A stretch of DNA of 8,094 nucleotides, taken from assembly GCA_003445475.1 (NCBI GenBank), contig DMDP01000048.1, positions 1-8,094 of the forward strand, written 5' to 3'. The notes beneath the pieces are model-generated. The model searched no databases. It saw only the letters and a list, made by a program, of their open reading frames with translations, and was not told the DNA's origin. The position numbers and the translations under genes were made by a program. Below, in pieces: positions 1 through 6,022 of the stretch (position 1 is the first letter of the stretch; every line of letters starts with the position of its first letter). This DNA is from Peptococcaceae bacterium. GTDB taxonomy: Bacteria; Bacillota; Desulfotomaculia; Desulfotomaculales; UBA12532.

Positions 1-1
1 G

Positions 2-52
2 GGCCAGGCTCTTGTTGCCCGCGTGCGGGCCTTACAAGATTTAAGGGGGTAG
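2..52 (+). CDS. hypF: 3' end of probable hypF (carbamoyltransferase HypF), partial
   Basis: An open frame enters from the left edge and encodes GQALVARVRALQDLRG before a TAG stop at 50-52. The GQA(L/V)VA stretch matches what I know of the HypF C-terminus, where a GLxxGQA motif ends the YrdC/Kae1-like portion. HypF uses carbamoyl phosphate and ATP to carbamoylate the C-terminal cysteine of HypE, the first step of cyanide-ligand synthesis. The stop lies 7 bp before the hypC start, and the order hypF-hypC-hypD-hypE is a common operon arrangement. Only 16 residues are visible, so the call rests mostly on position. Confidence 0.6.
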   Translation, partial: GQALVARVRALQDLRG

Positions 53-59
53 AGAGGGC

Positions 60-317
60 GTGTGCTTGGGTATTCCCGGCCGGGTGGTGGAGGTTAACCC
101 GGAGGAACAGACGGCGGTGATCGAAACCTTTGGGGTAAAAAACCGCGTTTCCACCTTCTTTGTGCCCGACGTGAAGGTGGGCGACTACCTCATGGTGCAC
201 ACCGGGTACGCGATCGAGAAGATCGACGTGGAAGAAGCGCAAATAAGGATCAAGTTGTGGGAGGAAATTTTGAGCGATGCCGTTCCTGGAGAAGTTTCGG
301 GACCCGGTGATCGGTAG
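60..317 (+). CDS. hypC: HypC, [NiFe]-hydrogenase maturation chaperone
   Basis: HypC is a small OB-fold chaperone that forms a complex with HypD, carries the Fe(CN)2CO unit, and delivers it to the hydrogenase large-subunit precursor in the cytoplasm. The protein starts MCLGIPG, the family signature; Cys2, exposed after Met removal, is the essential ligand-binding residue. The conserved VHTGYAI segment with His47 is also present. At 85 residues it is slightly longer than usual (about 75-80) because the frame runs through the start of hypD and adds a tail after WEEILSDA. The start is GTG, with a purine-rich ribosome binding site (AAGGGGG) at 43-49. It overlaps hypD by 41 bp, suggesting translational coupling. 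Confidence 0.97.
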   Translation: MCLGIPGRVVEVNPEEQTAVIETFGVKNRVSTFFVPDVKVGDYLMVHTGYAIEKIDVEEAQIRIKLWEEILSDAVPGEVSGPGDR

Positions 318-1386
318 GGGCCTTCTGGAAAAGGTCCTGGAGCGGGCGCGGGCGGTAAGGGAGAAACTCGGCCGGCCCGCGGTCTTCATGGAGGTCTGCG
401 GCACGCACACGGTGGCCATCTCGCGTGCGGGGCTGCGGAGCATCCTCGGCGAATACCTGGAACTGCGGAGCGGCCCCGGGTGTCCGGTCTGCGTCACCGA
501 CTGCGCGGACATCGACCGGATGGTCGCCTTTGCTTCTTTGCCGGGGGTTACCGTCGGCACCTTCGGCGACATGATGCGGGTACCCGGGAGCAGGACTTCC
601 CTGGAGCGGCAGCGGGCGGCGGGGGCGGACGTGCGCGTCTTCTATTCTCCCCGGGACGCCGTGGCCTACGCCGCGGAACACCCGGAGCGGGAAATGGTCT
701 TTTTGGGGGTCGGCTTCGAAACCACGGCCCCCGGCGTCGCGGCGGCGATCGCCGAGGCCAGGACCAGGGGTGTGAAGAACTTTTCCGTCTTTTCCACGCA
801 CAAGGTCGTGCCCCCGGCCATGCGGGCGATCATCGCCGACCCCGAGCTGAGGATCGACGGGTTTATCCTGCCCGGTCACGTGACCACCATCATCGGGAGG
901 CGGTCCTTCGATTTCATCGCGGCCGAGTACGGGCTGCCGGCGGTGGTGGCGGGGTTCGAGACCCTGGACATCATCGACGCCGTGTATCACCTTCTCGGGC
1001 AAATGCTTGCCGGCGAGGCGCGCGTGGAAAACGGCTACACCCGCGTGGTGCGCGAGGAAGGGAACCTGCGCGCCCAGGCGCAAATGGCGGAACTGTTCGA
1101 GGTGGGCGACGCTTCCTGGCGCGGCTTCGGGGTGATTCCGCAGAGCGGCCTTGAAATCCGTGCGGCCTACCGCGACTTCGACGCCGCGGCCAGGTTCGAG
1201 GTTAAGATTGAGCCTCCGCGGCTGCCGAAGGGGTGCGCCTGCGGCGACCTGCTCAAGGGGAAACTCACCCCCAGGGACTGCCGCCTTTTCGGGACGGCCT
1301 GCACGCCGACCCACCCGGTGGGCCCCTGCATGGTCTCGTCCGAGGGGGCCTGCGCGGCCTACTACCAGTACGAACGGCACAAGTAA
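277..1386 (+). CDS. hypD: HypD, [NiFe]-hydrogenase maturation iron-sulfur scaffold protein
   Basis: HypD is the [4Fe-4S] scaffold on which, together with HypC, the Fe(CN)2CO centre is assembled from HypE-delivered cyanide. At 369 residues it has the normal family length. Visible hallmarks are CGTHT at 41-45, GPGCPVC at 66-72 (Cys69 and Cys72), GFETT, STHKVVPPAM, and a C-terminal cysteine-rich region (Cys320, 322, 335, 342, 351 and 359) that includes the [4Fe-4S] ligands. The ATG at 277 is the only sensible start because an in-frame TGA lies just upstream at 271-273; GGGAGG at 259-264 is a somewhat distant ribosome binding site. It is the only complete gene in the window that starts with ATG. 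The reading frame is intact with no key residue missing. Confidence 0.98.
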   Translation: MPFLEKFRDPVIGRGLLEKVLERARAVREKLGRPAVFMEVCGTHTVAISRAGLRSILGEYLELRSGPGCPVCVTDCADIDRMVAFASLPGVTVGTFGDMMRVPGSRTSLERQRAAGADVRVFYSPRDAVAYAAEHPEREMVFLGVGFETTAPGVAAAIAEARTRGVKNFSVFSTHKVVPPAMRAIIADPELRIDGFILPGHVTTIIGRRSFDFIAAEYGLPAVVAGFETLDIIDAVYHLLGQMLAGEARVENGYTRVVREEGNLRAQAQMAELFEVGDASWRGFGVIPQSGLEIRAAYRDFDAAARFEVKIEPPRLPKGCACGDLLKGKLTPRDCRLFGTACTPTHPVGPCMVSSEGACAAYYQYERHK

Positions 1387-1404
1387 AAAAGGCAGGGGAG
1401 CGAC

Positions 1405-2412
1405 TTGGAGAACAAGCTGGTTTTGCTGGCACACGGCGACGGGGGACGGCTCACGCACGAGTTGGTGACCGGCCTTTTTCTCAAGTATTTCGGCAACGCA
1501 GTCCTGGCCGGGCTCACCGACGCCGCCTCTTTGCAGGTTGACGGGGGGCGCATCGCGGTGACCACCGACTCGTTCGTCGTCAACCCGCCGTTCTTCCCGG
1601 GAGGGGATATCGGCAAGCTCGCGGTGTGCGGGACCGTGAACGACCTGGCCGTGAGCGGGGCGGAGCCGCGGTACCTCACCGCCTCCTTCCTTATCGAGGA
1701 GGGCTTCCCCCTGGCGGACCTGGAGCGGGTGGTGGCCTCCATGGCCCGCGCCTGCCGGGAGGCGGGGGTCGAGATCGTGGCCGGAGACACCAAGGTGGTG
1801 GGCCGCGGGCAGCTCGACCGCATCTTCATCAATACCACGGGCGTGGGGTACCTGCCGCCGGACCGGGACCTGGGCTACCACCGGATCGAACCGGGGGATC
1901 TGGTGCTGGTGAACGGCAACCTGGGCGATCACGGCATGGCGATCCTGGCCCGGCGCGAGGGGTTTGGCTTCGAGGACCAGGTCGTGAGCGACTGCGCCGC
2001 CCTGAACGGCATCATCGGCGAAATGCTCCAAAACCTTCGCGGGATCAAGCTGATGCGGGACCTGACGCGCGGCGGCATGGCCACGAACGCCAAGGAGATC
2101 GCCGTTGCCGCCGGGGTGGACATGTGGCTGGAGGAACGGGCCATCCCGGTGGGCGACGCCACCCGGGGCGCGGCGGAGATGCTGGGCCTCGATCCGCTCT
2201 ACCTGGCGAACGAGGGCAAGTTTATGACCGTCATCGCCCCGGCCGAGGCGGAAGAGGCGGTGGCGCTGATGCGCGCGCACCCGCTGGGGCGGGACGCCCG
2301 CGTCATCGGCGAGGTGCGCGCCGGCAAGGGGAACGTGTACCTGAAGACCGCCCTGGGCGGGACGAAGTTCCTGGATATGCTGGCCGGAGCCCCGCTGCCC
2401 CGGATCTGCTAG
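1405..2412 (+). CDS. hypE: HypE, [NiFe]-hydrogenase maturation carbamoyl dehydratase
   Basis: HypE is a PurM/AIR-synthase-like ATPase. HypF carbamoylates its C-terminal cysteine, HypE dehydrates this to a thiocyanate, and the cyanide passes to iron on HypC-HypD. The 335-residue protein has the N-terminal LAHGDGG motif, the TTDSFVV and PGGDIGKLAV motifs, a VNDLAVSGA segment, VAGDTKVV, and DLTRGGMAT in the second domain. It ends exactly in PRIC, so the catalytic C-terminal Cys335 is intact. The start is TTG; GGGGAG at 1395-1400 sits 4 nt upstream and only 18 nt separate it from the hypD stop, so it belongs to the same operon. It converges on the minus-strand DUF1015 gene, with 18 bp between the stop codons and no obvious terminator. 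Confidence 0.98.
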   Translation: MENKLVLLAHGDGGRLTHELVTGLFLKYFGNAVLAGLTDAASLQVDGGRIAVTTDSFVVNPPFFPGGDIGKLAVCGTVNDLAVSGAEPRYLTASFLIEEGFPLADLERVVASMARACREAGVEIVAGDTKVVGRGQLDRIFINTTGVGYLPPDRDLGYHRIEPGDLVLVNGNLGDHGMAILARREGFGFEDQVVSDCAALNGIIGEMLQNLRGIKLMRDLTRGGMATNAKEIAVAAGVDMWLEERAIPVGDATRGAAEMLGLDPLYLANEGKFMTVIAPAEAEEAVALMRAHPLGRDARVIGEVRAGKGNVYLKTALGGTKFLDMLAGAPLPRIC

Positions 2413-2430
2413 GAGGCCGCCGTCTCTCTC

Positions 2431-3720
2431 TTACTCCAGCGGGTTGATGACCAGGCCCGTAATGAGTTTGGGGTAGAAATACGTGGACTTTTGCGGCATC
2501 CGGTCCCCGGCCTCGGCGACCGCCACCACCTCCTCCACCCGCGTAGGGTTCAGAAAGAATGCCAGGCGGTACTCGCCGCTGTCCACCAGGCGGAGGGCCC
2601 GCTCTACGTCGCGGGTGTAGGCGAGCGCCTCACCGTTTTCGCATTCCCGGGGGCCGATCCCCAGGACGCGGTGGAACACCAGGTGGTGCAGGACGGCCAC
2701 GTCCAGTTCGCGCCAGGCCGGCGACCTGTCCTGCGGCAGCAGTCGCTGAACGGGGACATCGCCCCGCAGCTTTAATATATATAGCTTTTCCCGGCCGGCA
2801 TAGAGGCCGAACGCGTGCCGGCCCCGCGACGCCAGGCCGGCAAGAAAGGCCTCGAAATTCCACGCGCTGGCCGGGGGCGCCTCCGCGATTTCGAACTGTT
2901 CCTCCAGGGCACCGATAAACGCTCCAAGCTCAAGCGGCTCGGTTTTCCGCAGCAGGCGGTGGGTGGGCAGGATCACCAGCCCCGGGTCGTAGAGGTTCAC
3001 CAGGACCATCATCACGTACCGGTGCGGGCCGGGGTGGGCCTGCTCCTCCGCGTAGGCCAGGGCGGTCTCGTAGCGGTGGTGGCCGTCGGCGATCAGGATG
3101 CGCCGGTCGGCCAAACGCTCCTGGACCGCGCTTATGGTCTTGGCGTCGGTAATCACCCACAGGCGGTGGGCGTGTCCCAGCTCATCGTAAAAGGAAGCAA
3201 CGGGTTCCCCGGCGGCGCGCATCAGGGCGGCAAGCACGCCGCCATCCCTGTCCGCGTACAATCCGAGAATCGGGCTGAAGTTGGCGCGGCAGGCCCGCAG
3301 GAGCTCAAGCCGGTCTTTCTTGGGGCCGGCCAGCGTCTCCTCGTGGGGCATGATGATGCCGCGCTCGAACCTTTCCAGGCGCACGGCGCCAAAAAAGCCG
3401 TAGCGCCGCAGCCGCTTGCCCCGCACCTGGAACTCCTGTTCGTAAAGGTAAAAGGCCGGTGTTTTTTCCCGGACCAGGATGCCCTGCTCCCGCCAGGCGG
3501 CGAAGGCGGCGGCGGCGCGGGTATACCGGTTGTTCACCTCGTCGTCTCCCGGCTCTTCCTTCCCGTATTCGAGGCGGATGATGTTGTACGGGTGGCGGGT
3601 GTAATACTGTGCCTGGGCTTCCGGGGTGATGACGTCGTACGGCGGCGTGACCACCGCCGCCAGATCCTCGACCGTTTGCGGATTGTAGCGCAGACCCCGG
3701 ATCGGAACGACAACAGCCAA
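2431..3720 (-). CDS. DUF1015 family protein
   Basis: A 429-residue cytoplasmic protein of the DUF1015 (PF06245) family, whose biochemical function is unknown to me. Family-typical motifs are TPPYDVI (25-31), HPYNIIRL (43-50), PHEETLAGPKKDR (125-137) and ADGHHRYETAL (211-221). The conserved His and acidic residues suggest a metal- or phosphate-handling active site, but that is inference. The TTG at 3720 is chosen because AGGAGG (complement of 3728-3733) lies 7 nt upstream and family similarity begins there; the frame stays open far upstream only because it runs antisense through the next gene. A perfect TATAAT about 30 bp upstream suggests its own promoter. In other clostridia, relatives often neighbour serine or phosphoglycerate metabolism genes; none is seen here. 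Confidence 0.93.
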   Translation of the reverse strand: MAVVVPIRGLRYNPQTVEDLAAVVTPPYDVITPEAQAQYYTRHPYNIIRLEYGKEEPGDDEVNNRYTRAAAAFAAWREQGILVREKTPAFYLYEQEFQVRGKRLRRYGFFGAVRLERFERGIIMPHEETLAGPKKDRLELLRACRANFSPILGLYADRDGGVLAALMRAAGEPVASFYDELGHAHRLWVITDAKTISAVQERLADRRILIADGHHRYETALAYAEEQAHPGPHRYVMMVLVNLYDPGLVILPTHRLLRKTEPLELGAFIGALEEQFEIAEAPPASAWNFEAFLAGLASRGRHAFGLYAGREKLYILKLRGDVPVQRLLPQDRSPAWRELDVAVLHHLVFHRVLGIGPRECENGEALAYTRDVERALRLVDSGEYRLAFFLNPTRVEEVVAVAEAGDRMPQKSTYFYPKLITGLVINPLE

Positions 3721-3727
3721 TGTTACG

Positions 3728-3733
3728 CCTCCT
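3728..3733 (-). promoter_or_regulatory. Ribosome binding site deciding the DUF1015 start
   Basis: On the minus strand this reads AGGAGG, a full anti-Shine-Dalgarno match, 7 nt before the TTG at 3720. It fixes the start although the frame stays open for another 800 bp upstream. Confidence 0.85.
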
Positions 3734-3751
3734 CTGCAGTAGATCGCCAAA

Positions 3752-3757
3752 ATTATA
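3752..3757 (-). promoter_or_regulatory. -10 box of the DUF1015 promoter
   Basis: The minus strand reads TATAAT, a perfect sigma-A -10 hexamer, in an AT-rich patch within GC-rich DNA. About 30 bp separate it from the TTG start, leaving room for a short leader with the AGGAGG site. The matching -35 is weak (TTCCCT or CTTCCC, 16-17 bp further upstream), so the promoter may need an activator or rely on the -10. Confidence 0.6.
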
Positions 3758-3771
3758 ACACATATTGTTAT
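3755..3771. repeat. Inverted repeat, candidate operator
   Basis: ATAACA and TGTTAT form perfect 6-bp arms around a 5-nt centre, CATAT. The element overlaps the minus-strand TATAAT and the plus-strand TTGTTA (-35-like) box, so one bound protein could affect both divergent genes. The arms are AT-rich, so a chance palindrome cannot be excluded. Confidence 0.4.
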
Positions 3772-3793
3772 TGAGGGAAGCGTATCATTAAAT
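3765..3793 (+). promoter_or_regulatory. Candidate promoter for the membrane-anchored protein gene
   Basis: TTGTTA (3765-3770) and TTAAAT (3788-3793) are separated by exactly 17 bp, and each matches four of six consensus positions of a sigma-A promoter. It lies 26 bp before the TTG start at 3820 and is back to back with the DUF1015 promoter. Confidence 0.4.
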
Positions 3794-3819
3794 AGCGTGA
3801 CCGGAAGGGGGAGGCCGTT

Positions 3820-4527
3820 TTGCGCTGGGTGGTCGTCCCGCGAAAAGGGTTGGTACTTTCGTTCCTGGTGCTGCTCGCGGCGCTGCTGGCCTACTGGGGG
3901 TTCCGGCAGCAGGGTGCGGAGGTGCGTGTGCAGCGCGAGAGCCTGCTGGAGACGGCGCTCAAGAACACGCGCGCCAGCAAGAGCTACCGCTACCGCATCG
4001 ATACCCGCCTGCCCGCGGCGGGAACCAGAAAGGACGACTATCTGAGCCGCTTCACGGGTGAGTTCGTCGCGCCGGACCGCGCGCACGTCAAGGGCTCGCT
4101 GGTAAAGACCCCAATGGAATTCATCCAGGTAGGAGAAAATGCCTACGTTAAGGATTTCCTTACCGGCAAGTGGTTTGTGCTGCAAGGGAACCGGCTGATG
4201 CAGTCGGAACTCTTTGTAACCGAGGTCAACCCGACGGCGGTCTTTAACTTCAAGGACGTGCCCCAGATGCGGTACCTGGGGCGGAAGAAGGTAGACGGGA
4301 AGAAATACGAGGCACTGGAGGTGAAACCTCTGGTGCATAACCCCTACCTGGAGACGCAGTTCACCGACTTTACCTACCTCCTTTATATAGATCCAAAGGA
4401 GACCCGCCTGGGTCGCGCCGAAATCGAGGCCTACGCCAAGAGCGACCGCAAGCAGAAGCTCGAGGTGACGATCGAGTTCTGGGACTACAACAAGCCGATC
4501 AAGATCGAGCCCCCGCCGGTAGGCTGA
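3820..4527 (+). CDS. Membrane-anchored extracytoplasmic protein, LolA/LppX-like (uncertain)
   Basis: A 235-residue protein with a basic N-terminus and one hydrophobic helix at about residues 11-28, then a hydrophilic domain. There is no lipobox cysteine and no obvious cleavage site, so it is probably anchored by its N-terminal helix with the rest outside the membrane. The domain shows alternating strand-like segments (EFVAPDRAHV, EFIQVGENAYV, KWFVLQGN, TYLLYIDPKET) and ends in an EFWDYNKPIKIEPP motif. That pattern is typical of the LolA/LppX-like beta-sheet fold found in many Gram-positive extracytoplasmic proteins; I infer the fold and do not recognise a function. The TTG start has GGGGGAGG at 3807-3814. 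It appears monocistronic, between the divergent promoter and an intrinsic terminator. Confidence 0.8.
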   Translation: MRWVVVPRKGLVLSFLVLLAALLAYWGFRQQGAEVRVQRESLLETALKNTRASKSYRYRIDTRLPAAGTRKDDYLSRFTGEFVAPDRAHVKGSLVKTPMEFIQVGENAYVKDFLTGKWFVLQGNRLMQSELFVTEVNPTAVFNFKDVPQMRYLGRKKVDGKKYEALEVKPLVHNPYLETQFTDFTYLLYIDPKETRLGRAEIEAYAKSDRKQKLEVTIEFWDYNKPIKIEPPPVG

Positions 4528-4558
4528 CCCGGTGTCCACCACCGGGTTTTATATTTTT
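4527..4558 (+). terminator. Rho-independent terminator
   Basis: ACCCGGTG (4527-4534) and CACCGGGT (4540-4547) form a perfect 8-bp GC-rich stem with loop TCCAC, followed by TTTTATATTTTT. The left arm begins at the last base of the stop codon of the preceding gene, so termination is immediate. Confidence 0.9.
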
Positions 4559-4618
4559 ACCCGCTGCCGTGCGGACGACGCAACAGCTGTCGTCTGGCCG
4601 ACAGCACGGTGGGCGGGT
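4559..4618. repeat. Nested inverted repeat, possible structured RNA or second terminator
   Basis: Outer arms ACCCGC (4559-4564) and GCGGGT (4613-4618), middle arms CCGTGC (4567-4572) and GCACGG (4604-4609), and inner arms GACGAC (4574-4579) and GTCGTC (4589-4594) can stack into one long interrupted hairpin. It is followed by a short ATTTTAC. It could be a back-up terminator, a small RNA or a leader element, or the trace of a lost mobile element. The remaining DNA to 4770 holds only small hairpins, such as TCGCA-CTTG-TGCGA at 4719-4732, and no credible gene. Confidence 0.5.
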
Positions 4619-4755
4619 ATTTTACTCCCACACCGTCGGGTACTGTGCTGCAAAATGTTCAGAAAACTGATACCTTTCTTTCAGCAAGCGTCCCCGCAGA
4701 CGGGCGTAGACCCGGTTATCGCACTTGTGCGAACAATATCTAAACGTGCCGCGTG

Positions 4756-4761
4756 AAGGAG
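4756..4761 (+). promoter_or_regulatory. Ribosome binding site deciding the DUF1847 start
   Basis: AAGGAG lies 9 nt before the GTG at 4771. It falls inside the longer alternative frame from GTG 4753, arguing for the shorter protein whose Cys-rich motif begins right after the initiator, as I recall for other family members. Confidence 0.7.
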
Positions 4762-4770
4762 TGTGGTCCC

Positions 4771-5880
4771 GTGAGATGCGCATATTGCGAGCTGAAAATG
4801 GAATGTAGCTCCAAGGGGCGTGACTGCTGGGGCGGTACGCTGGAGCTGCCCGAGTACCGGGATCCGGGCGTGCGTTCCTACACCACCTACAGCGCCTTTT
4901 TGCAGCACGTCTACGGCAATAACCTCACCCGCCTGCAGGAGGTGATCTTCGTCTGCCGCATGATGGGCTTCAAGGAAGTGGGGCTGGCCTACTGCGCCGG
5001 TCTGGAGCGGGAAGGGCAGTTGATGGCCGAAGCCCTGGCACCCCACTTCGAGGTCAGGAGCGTGCGCTGCGACCGCTGCGTCGCGCCGGACGGGCGGTTT
5101 GTGATCGACCCCGACCGGCGGTTCGAGCTTTACCGGCAGGACGACAAAACCGTGGTCGAGGCGCTGAACGCGCTCGGTGCCCCCTTTCACATCACTCTCG
5201 GCCTGTGCATCGAGCAGGACATTCTCTTCAACAAGCACAGCAAGGTCCCGGTGAGCAACTTCGCCGCCCAGGATTGGGTGCTGGGCCATTTTCCGCTGGG
5301 GGTGATTTATACCAGTTACCAGCGCAAGAAGTACCTGCAGGGCAAGGGTCTGCCCAAGCCCGGGCAGGTCAGGCGAACGCGGCTGCAGGATTTGATCGTG
5401 TTCGCGCAGCGGGCCGGTTTCAAGGCGATCGGCCTGGGATTCTGCAACGGGCTGTTCGAGGAGGTCAGAATCCTTTCCGATATCCTGTCCCAGTACTTCG
5501 TGGTTTATTCGGTATGCTGCAAGACCAGCGGCATCGACAAGAAGACCCAGAACACGCCCTACATGAATCCGAACGCCGCCTTCGAGTCCGCCTGCAACCC
5601 GGTCGGCCAGGGGAAGATCCTCAGCCGTCTGGGTGTCGACCTGGTCGTTCAGCTCGGCATCTGCCTCGGGCACGACGTCACCTTCGCCAGGTTCAGCCTG
5701 CCGCCGACGACCACTTTCGCGCCGAAAGACCGGGTGCTCTGCCACAACACCCTGGCGGCCCTCTACAGCGACGCGCACGTGCTGGACGTGGACTACAACG
5801 ACCCGCGGCCCTACGAGGTGGCCAGAAAGTATGCGGACCCGAACCCGCGGGACGCCGGCGCGGAGAAAACGAGCGCGTGA
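4771..5880 (+). CDS. Tandem-duplicated DUF1847 putative metal-binding protein
   Basis: A 369-residue cytoplasmic protein of the DUF1847 family, cysteine-rich proteins of unknown function common in strict anaerobes; members are usually about 200-230 residues. It opens with MRCAYC and Cys3, 6, 12 and 19, a likely zinc or iron-sulfur site. Two homologous halves follow: about 51-183 and 201-335. LQEVIF...GFKEVGLAYCAGL in the first matches LQDLIV...GFKAIGLGFCNGL in the second at a constant 150-residue offset, and GLCIEQD (144-150) matches GICLGHD (296-302). The second half is closer to the family (VCCKTSGID, ACNPVGQ, GHD). GTG at 4771 is preferred: AAGGAG (4756-4761) sits 9 nt upstream, whereas an in-frame GTG at 4753 has no binding site. 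Function unknown; metal or sulfur handling is only a guess. Confidence 0.88.
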   Translation: MRCAYCELKMECSSKGRDCWGGTLELPEYRDPGVRSYTTYSAFLQHVYGNNLTRLQEVIFVCRMMGFKEVGLAYCAGLEREGQLMAEALAPHFEVRSVRCDRCVAPDGRFVIDPDRRFELYRQDDKTVVEALNALGAPFHITLGLCIEQDILFNKHSKVPVSNFAAQDWVLGHFPLGVIYTSYQRKKYLQGKGLPKPGQVRRTRLQDLIVFAQRAGFKAIGLGFCNGLFEEVRILSDILSQYFVVYSVCCKTSGIDKKTQNTPYMNPNAAFESACNPVGQGKILSRLGVDLVVQLGICLGHDVTFARFSLPPTTTFAPKDRVLCHNTLAALYSDAHVLDVDYNDPRPYEVARKYADPNPRDAGAEKTSA

Positions 5881-5890
5881 CCGTCCTGGT

Positions 5891-5923
5891 TAAGAACGGA
5901 CGCGAGTCTGGGCCGAGTTCTTA
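5891..5923 (+). terminator. Possible weak terminator after the DUF1847 gene
   Basis: TAAGAAC (5891-5897) and GTTCTTA (5917-5923) are perfect 7-bp inverted arms around a 19-nt loop that holds its own GAC-GCGA-GTC mini-hairpin, followed by the T-rich TTTA. The stem is AT-rich and the T tract short, so termination would be weak; it could instead be a leader or operator structure. Confidence 0.3.
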
Positions 5924-5956
5924 TTTACGGCTTGGTAGGGGAGGTGAGACGGGCCG

Positions 5957-6022
5957 CAGATCACGGGGGTTACGCAGGTACGGTTAAATTAGGATCTGAT
6001 CAAATGCAAGGAGGGTTGCGAG
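5957..6022 (+). promoter_or_regulatory. Leader of the TSUP permease gene with exposed ribosome binding site
   Basis: CAGATC (5957-5962) and GATCTG (5993-5998) form an inverted repeat enclosing 30 nt. Downstream, the ribosome binding site AAGGAGGG (6008-6015) lies mostly in the loop of a small GCAA-GGAGGG-TTGC hairpin, 7 nt before the TTG start. I recognise no known riboswitch and no convincing promoter hexamers. Confidence 0.35.

Noticed and set aside
250..2280. Long minus-strand open frame of 676 codons antisense to hypD and hypE
   Set aside because: The product is rich in Arg, Gly, Pro and His and resembles no family; it is a codon-bias shadow of well-identified hypD and hypE in GC-rich DNA.
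2815..3774. Plus-strand 319-codon open frame opposite DUF1015
   Set aside because: No recognisable domain, low-complexity shadow composition, and it lies antisense to a gene with clear family motifs.
3721..4542. Upstream extension of the DUF1015 frame on the minus strand
   Set aside because: It runs antisense through the complete membrane-anchored protein gene and its terminator, while a TTG with AGGAGG and TATAAT marks the real start at 3720.
4532..4756. 74-codon plus-strand open frame in the intergenic region
   Set aside because: It starts inside the terminator stem, has no proper binding site, and crosses the nested inverted repeats; the product resembles nothing I know.
4753..4773. Upstream GTG as start of the DUF1847 protein
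   Set aside because: No ribosome binding site precedes it, whereas AAGGAG is ideally placed for the GTG at 4771.
4681..5778. 365-codon minus-strand open frame antisense to the DUF1847 gene
   Set aside because: Shadow frame; the plus strand carries the internally repeated cysteine motifs that show real coding selection.
5881..6022. Known riboswitch in the TSUP leader
   Set aside because: I compared it mentally with SAM and cyclic-di-GMP consensus motifs and saw no match; only simple inverted repeats remain.
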